From: Alphaproteobacteria bacterium MarineAlpha9_Bin7
Lineage (GTDB): Bacteria; Pseudomonadota; Alphaproteobacteria; UBA7887
NCBI GenBank assembly: GCA_002938115.1
Contig: PTKD01000101.1
Location: 1 to 7,261 of the forward strand
Length of the DNA stretch: 7,261 bases
Reading direction: 5' to 3'
The position numbers were made by a program, and so were the translations under genes. The first letter of the stretch is position 1, and each line of letters starts with the position of its first letter. The notes under the pieces are model-generated. The model was not told where the DNA came from, searched no databases, and saw only the letters and a list, made by a program, of their open reading frames with translations. Below are positions 4,698 through 7,261 of this stretch, one piece after another.

Positions 4698-5458
4698 GAG
4701 CGGGTCGAATACTAACAGGTATGTGGTGTGCGGTGAGTGCGTCTCTGATTTTATGCAAAGTAGTTAGCGCTGAACCGCAGTTAGTTGATATTGAAATGGT
4801 CCTTGCGGTCGACATTTCATCCAGTGTGGACGACTCGGAATACGATTTGCAAATGACAGGGTTGGCTGCCGCTTTTCGTCACCCGGAGGTTATAGCTGCT
4901 ATTGAGAGTTTGGACTCGGGCGGTATTGCCATGGCTGTGGTGCAATGGTCTGGTACCTGGGCGCAGGATGTAGTGGTGGATTGGAGTCAGATATCAGACG
5001 TTGAGGGTGCAGCGCGATTTGCGGATCTTATACTGGCGGCTCCTCGCGCCTTCGCTGGGGGTGCTACCTCAATAAGTGGCGCTATACACTTTGGCCTACG
5101 GCAGCTTCAAAGCAACGACTTTAATGGTAATCATCTCGTCATAAACGTTATGGGAGATGGGCGTGGTAATGACGGCCCTCTTCCTACTAGTGTGCGAGAT
5201 CGGGCCCTTTCTCTGGATGTAACTATCAATGGCCTCGCGATTATCAATGAGCAACCCTTTGTCGACTCCTACTACGAAGAGAACGTCATCGGTGGTGTAG
5301 ACGCATTTGTTCTGCATGCCGAGGACTACCTGGATTTTGCAAGGGCCATTCTCGAAAAACTGGTGCGCGAGATCCGGCAACGGTCTCCAGCCGGTCAGGT
5401 GGTTGCGTCGGTCAGTCCATATATTGGATTATACGTGGCCGGGCATGGTATTCCTTAG
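4694..5458 (+). CDS. Secreted DUF1194 von Willebrand factor A-like protein
   Basis: This 254-residue protein matches the DUF1194 family, which has a vWA-type fold. A signal peptide is seen at 1-26 (RAGR n-region, hydrophobic core, cleavage at VVSA before EPQ). The metal-ion-dependent adhesion site appears complete: DISSS (D40, S42, S44), the threonine in GGATSISGA (T125) and the aspartate in NVMGDG (D155). It may therefore bind a divalent metal and a protein ligand in the periplasm. The start is GTG at 4694, overlapping the stop of the SUMF1 gene by four bases (GTGA), which implies translational coupling. An ATG nine codons later would remove the basic n-region. The family has no defined function known to me. 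Its place in the FCSD operon suggests a role in assembling or binding that system, which is inference. Confidence 0.88.
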   Translation: MRAGRILTGMWCAVSASLILCKVVSAEPQLVDIEMVLAVDISSSVDDSEYDLQMTGLAAAFRHPEVIAAIESLDSGGIAMAVVQWSGTWAQDVVVDWSQISDVEGAARFADLILAAPRAFAGGATSISGAIHFGLRQLQSNDFNGNHLVINVMGDGRGNDGPLPTSVRDRALSLDVTINGLAIINEQPFVDSYYEENVIGGVDAFVLHAEDYLDFARAILEKLVREIRQRSPAGQVVASVSPYIGLYVAGHGIP

Positions 5459-5467
5459 GCAGTGTGT

Positions 5468-5498
5468 TTGATTTCTCGCGTAATCGTGGGGCTAATAC
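5468..5498 (+). promoter_or_regulatory. Possible promoter of the hydrolase-ThDP enzyme unit
   Basis: TTGATT at 5468-5473 and TAATAC at 5493-5498 are 19 bases apart. Box matches are four and three of six, and the spacer is long, so the case is weak. A start near 5505 would place the TTGTATACAA palindrome at the first transcribed bases, a normal repressor position. Confidence 0.25.
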
Positions 5499-5508
5499 GC
5501 GTGCCCAG

Positions 5509-5518
5509 TTGTATACAA
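5509..5518. promoter_or_regulatory. TTGTATACAA palindrome, GntR-type operator
   Basis: A perfect 10-base palindrome lies 19 bases upstream of the hydrolase ATG, in the only sizeable gap (79 bases) between the two plus-strand groups. The core GTATAC within TTG/CAA arms matches operators described for GntR-family (FCD subfamily) repressors such as MdcY, from memory. These often control catabolic genes and respond to small organic acids. No regulator gene is in the window. Confidence 0.5.
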
Positions 5519-5537
5519 GAAGTAGAGATCAAGTTTC

Positions 5538-6449
5538 ATGGAGGAACGTCTGGACGAATGTCTAATGGTGCAATCTGATGCTCCAGATTGGTTCCATGCC
5601 GCTATTGCTGATGCTGGAGAATCTCGTTTTGTAGATGTTGACGGATGCGCAGTTCACTATCTTTACTGGCCTGCAAAAGAAGAGGCCAAAGGGAATTTGC
5701 TTCTCGTTCACGGGGGTGGTGGGCACGCGCATTGGTGGAGTTTCTTGGCGCCAATGTTGGCAAAGGATTTAAATGTAGCAGCGTTGTGTCTCTCCGGCAT
5801 GGGCGATAGTGGTCCACGTTTAACCTATGATTCGGATGTTCGTGTCTCTGACATGCGAGGTGTTATTGGCGACGCAAATTTTGTTGCGCCCACGTATGTT
5901 CTGGGTCACAGCTTTGGCGGCTTTATGGCAAGCCGATTTGGTCAGCTATATGGCTGTGAACTCACAGGTATAATAATTGTTGACAGCCCAATCCGGCCCC
6001 CCGAAAAACGCAAAGACGATGTAAAACGACGCCCGCGCATGGGCAATAAGCGTTACTATTCCGACTTTAACGAAGCCCTAAAACGGTTCCGTTTGATGCC
6101 CTCGCAGCCCTGCCAAAATGCATTTCTTGTAGAACATATTGGTAGACATTCGTTAAAACTAGATGCGAAGGGTTGGTGTTGGAAATGGGATGGCGGCGCC
6201 ATGAAAAATCAGAGATTTGGAGAACCCTTTCACGAATATTTGGCTGCGGTGACATGTCGGAAAGCATTCATTTATGGTGAGAAATCAAAATTAATGGATG
6301 GTGATACGCTCGGTTTTATCAAAGCTCTGGTTGGCAAAGAGGCCCCGGTGATAGGTATTCCGGAAGCCCATCACCATCTTATGCTGGATCAGCCGATCGC
6401 TTTCGTTGCTGCTTTGCGGGGAGTCTTAACTGCTTGGCGCCATACCTGA
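5538..6449 (+). CDS. Alpha/beta hydrolase, cytoplasmic
   Basis: This 303-residue protein has an alpha/beta-hydrolase fold and no signal peptide. The oxyanion-hole segment LLLVHGGGGHAHWW (54-67), the GMGDSG turn (87-92), the nucleophile elbow GHSFGG with S125, and a late histidine cluster AHHH (277-280) are all present. The acid is not certain: D149 after strand 6 (IIIVDSP) or D254/D256 after YGEKSKLM. The substrate cannot be read from sequence; esters, C-C bond hydrolysis or a haloalkane are all possible for this fold. The ATG at 5538 has GAG 10 bases upstream, and a TTGTATACAA operator lies just before. The next gene, a ThDP enzyme, follows after 62 bases on the same strand, so the two may form a catabolic unit separate from the sulfur genes. 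Confidence 0.85.
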   Translation: MEERLDECLMVQSDAPDWFHAAIADAGESRFVDVDGCAVHYLYWPAKEEAKGNLLLVHGGGGHAHWWSFLAPMLAKDLNVAALCLSGMGDSGPRLTYDSDVRVSDMRGVIGDANFVAPTYVLGHSFGGFMASRFGQLYGCELTGIIIVDSPIRPPEKRKDDVKRRPRMGNKRYYSDFNEALKRFRLMPSQPCQNAFLVEHIGRHSLKLDAKGWCWKWDGGAMKNQRFGEPFHEYLAAVTCRKAFIYGEKSKLMDGDTLGFIKALVGKEAPVIGIPEAHHHLMLDQPIAFVAALRGVLTAWRHT

Positions 6450-6511
6450 CGAATGCTTGCGGCTTTCTTAGGTTATGGCCCGCGGCCTAATATTAATTCA
6501 ATGAACGCATA

Positions 6512-7261
6512 ATGCCTGGGACTACTGAAACTAGAAACGATACCGGCGCCGAATTGATTGCGCGTGTTCTTCTACATTTTGGCGTCAGTCGATTTTACGG
6601 TCTACAGGGCGGGCATATTCAACCCATTTGGGATGCCATTACCCGTTTTGGCGGAGTCGTGGTGGATACACGTGATGAACGTGCTGCTGTGCATATGGCA
6701 CATGCCGAGGCCGAGCTTACCGCGAAAATTGGGATCGCTCTGGTTACCGCTGGGCCAGGGGTAACGAACGCTATCACTGCCGTAGCAAATGCGTACAAAG
6801 CGCGGACACCAGTCTTGATAATCGGCGGAGCGGTTCCACGTCCGCAATCTGGCGCTGGCGCACTGCAGGAATTACCGCAGATAGATCTAATGCGCCCAAT
6901 TACGCGAGCCGCTGTCTCGGTATGGGATCCCCGGCGTCTTGCGCATGAATTGGATATGGTGCTTTCAGCGGCGTTGGGGCTGGGCACGCCCTGCGGACCA
7001 GTATTTTTGGAGGTTCCGACGGATGTACTGCGCGCACGAGTAAGTAACTATGTGGTTCCTGAGCGTTACTCAACGGAAGAGTTCGCCCAGAATCAACCAC
7101 TAAGTTCAAAAAAAGTTTCACGTGCAGTTGATATGCTTTGGAGCGCGTCACGACCACTGGTGATTACGGGGCGAGGTGCTCGTGCATCTGGTCCTGCATT
7201 AATGGGTCTATTGGAAGCGAGTAAAGCGGTGTACTTGGATACGCAAGAGAGTCGCGGTATC
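6512..7261 (+). CDS. Partial ThDP-dependent enzyme, acetolactate synthase/ILVBL-like
   Basis: The first 250 residues of a thiamine-diphosphate enzyme are visible; the frame is open at the right edge. The N-terminal pyrimidine-binding domain spans about residues 10-175: TGAELIARVLLHFGV, GLQGGHI (30-36), VVDTRDERAA (50-59) with the expected catalytic glutamate at 56, LVTAGPGVTNAITAVANA (78-95), GALQE (116-120) and GPVFLEVPTDVL (162-173). The central domain begins near 200. GGHI, VVDTR, TAGPG and the GALQ-RP region recall the ILVBL/2-hydroxyacyl-CoA lyase branch more than true acetolactate synthase, from memory. The usual His-Glu pair is Asp-Glu here. ATG 6512 is the only start after an in-frame stop at 6494. 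It has no ribosome binding site, but overlaps the stop of a 3-codon ATG...TAA frame (6501-6512). The reaction is undetermined. Confidence 0.85.
   Translation, partial: MPGTTETRNDTGAELIARVLLHFGVSRFYGLQGGHIQPIWDAITRFGGVVVDTRDERAAVHMAHAEAELTAKIGIALVTAGPGVTNAITAVANAYKARTPVLIIGGAVPRPQSGAGALQELPQIDLMRPITRAAVSVWDPRRLAHELDMVLSAALGLGTPCGPVFLEVPTDVLRARVSNYVVPERYSTEEFAQNQPLSSKKVSRAVDMLWSASRPLVITGRGARASGPALMGLLEASKAVYLDTQESRGI

Noticed and set aside
6470..6493. GC-rich inverted repeat GGCC-CGC-GGCC as a terminator between the hydrolase and ThDP genes
   Set aside because: The stem is only four base pairs (or five in an alternative TTAGG/CCTAA pairing) and there is no T-run after it.
6619..7157. Minus-strand open frames opposite the ThDP enzyme
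   Set aside because: They shadow a clear ThDP N-terminal domain on the plus strand that runs off the right edge.
1..7261. CRISPR arrays, tRNA or rRNA genes, transposases, integrases, attachment sites
   Set aside because: No regularly spaced repeats, tRNA-like T-loop, rRNA segment or mobile-element protein was seen on either strand by reading.

Overview
The window looks like a piece of a proteobacterial chromosome, most likely from an alphaproteobacterium that oxidises reduced sulfur compounds. The evidence is a soxY-soxZ pair, a divergent flavocytochrome c sulfide dehydrogenase (FCSD) flavoprotein, Tat signals on SoxY and the FCSD protein, and a DUF1194 von Willebrand-like protein, a family I associate mainly with Alphaproteobacteria. 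Base composition looks moderate by eye; it was not computed. No phage, insertion-sequence, CRISPR, tRNA or rRNA signature was seen.

Layout, left to right. (1) Positions 1-333, minus strand: the N-terminal part of a predicted secreted or envelope protein that runs off the left edge. (2) Positions 334-570: a non-coding stretch, AT-rich in its right half, with two inverted repeats. (3) Positions 571-908, plus strand: an 18-codon mini-ORF with a good ribosome binding site overlaps (ATGA) the start of a small secreted protein with eight cysteines. (4) Positions 985-1873, minus strand: soxY then soxZ, the sulfur-carrier proteins of thiosulfate oxidation. SoxY ends GGCI rather than the usual GGCGG. 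(5) Positions 1874-2258: a divergent control region. On the soxYZ side it holds a terminator-like hairpin with a U-rich tail, a competing 8-bp pairing, a possible 11-codon leader ORF, two short palindromes and two candidate promoters. (6) Positions 2259-5458, plus strand: a tight three-gene operon of FCSD flavoprotein, SUMF1-fold protein and DUF1194 vWA protein, all with export signals. (7) Positions 5509-5518: a perfect TTGTATACAA palindrome of GntR-operator type. It precedes a cytoplasmic alpha/beta hydrolase (5538-6449) and a thiamine-diphosphate-dependent enzyme (6512 to the right edge, partial).

How the parts may work together. SoxYZ carries sulfur intermediates on the SoxY C-terminal cysteine in the periplasm. 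The Tat-exported FCSD flavoprotein could oxidise sulfide or SoxY-bound polysulfide, but no c-type cytochrome partner is encoded in the window (no CxxCH was found in the predicted proteins). The SUMF1-fold and vWA proteins share the FCSD operon and are predicted to be exported, so they may be assembly or binding partners; this is inference. SoxXA, SoxB and SoxCD are not in the window. The hydrolase and ThDP enzyme look like a separate catabolic unit under its own operator.

The observations most worth following are the possible soxYZ attenuator, the operon joining an FCSD flavoprotein to a non-catalytic-looking SUMF1 protein and a vWA protein, the shortened SoxY arm with three extra cysteines, and the small eight-cysteine secreted protein with its coupled leader ORF.
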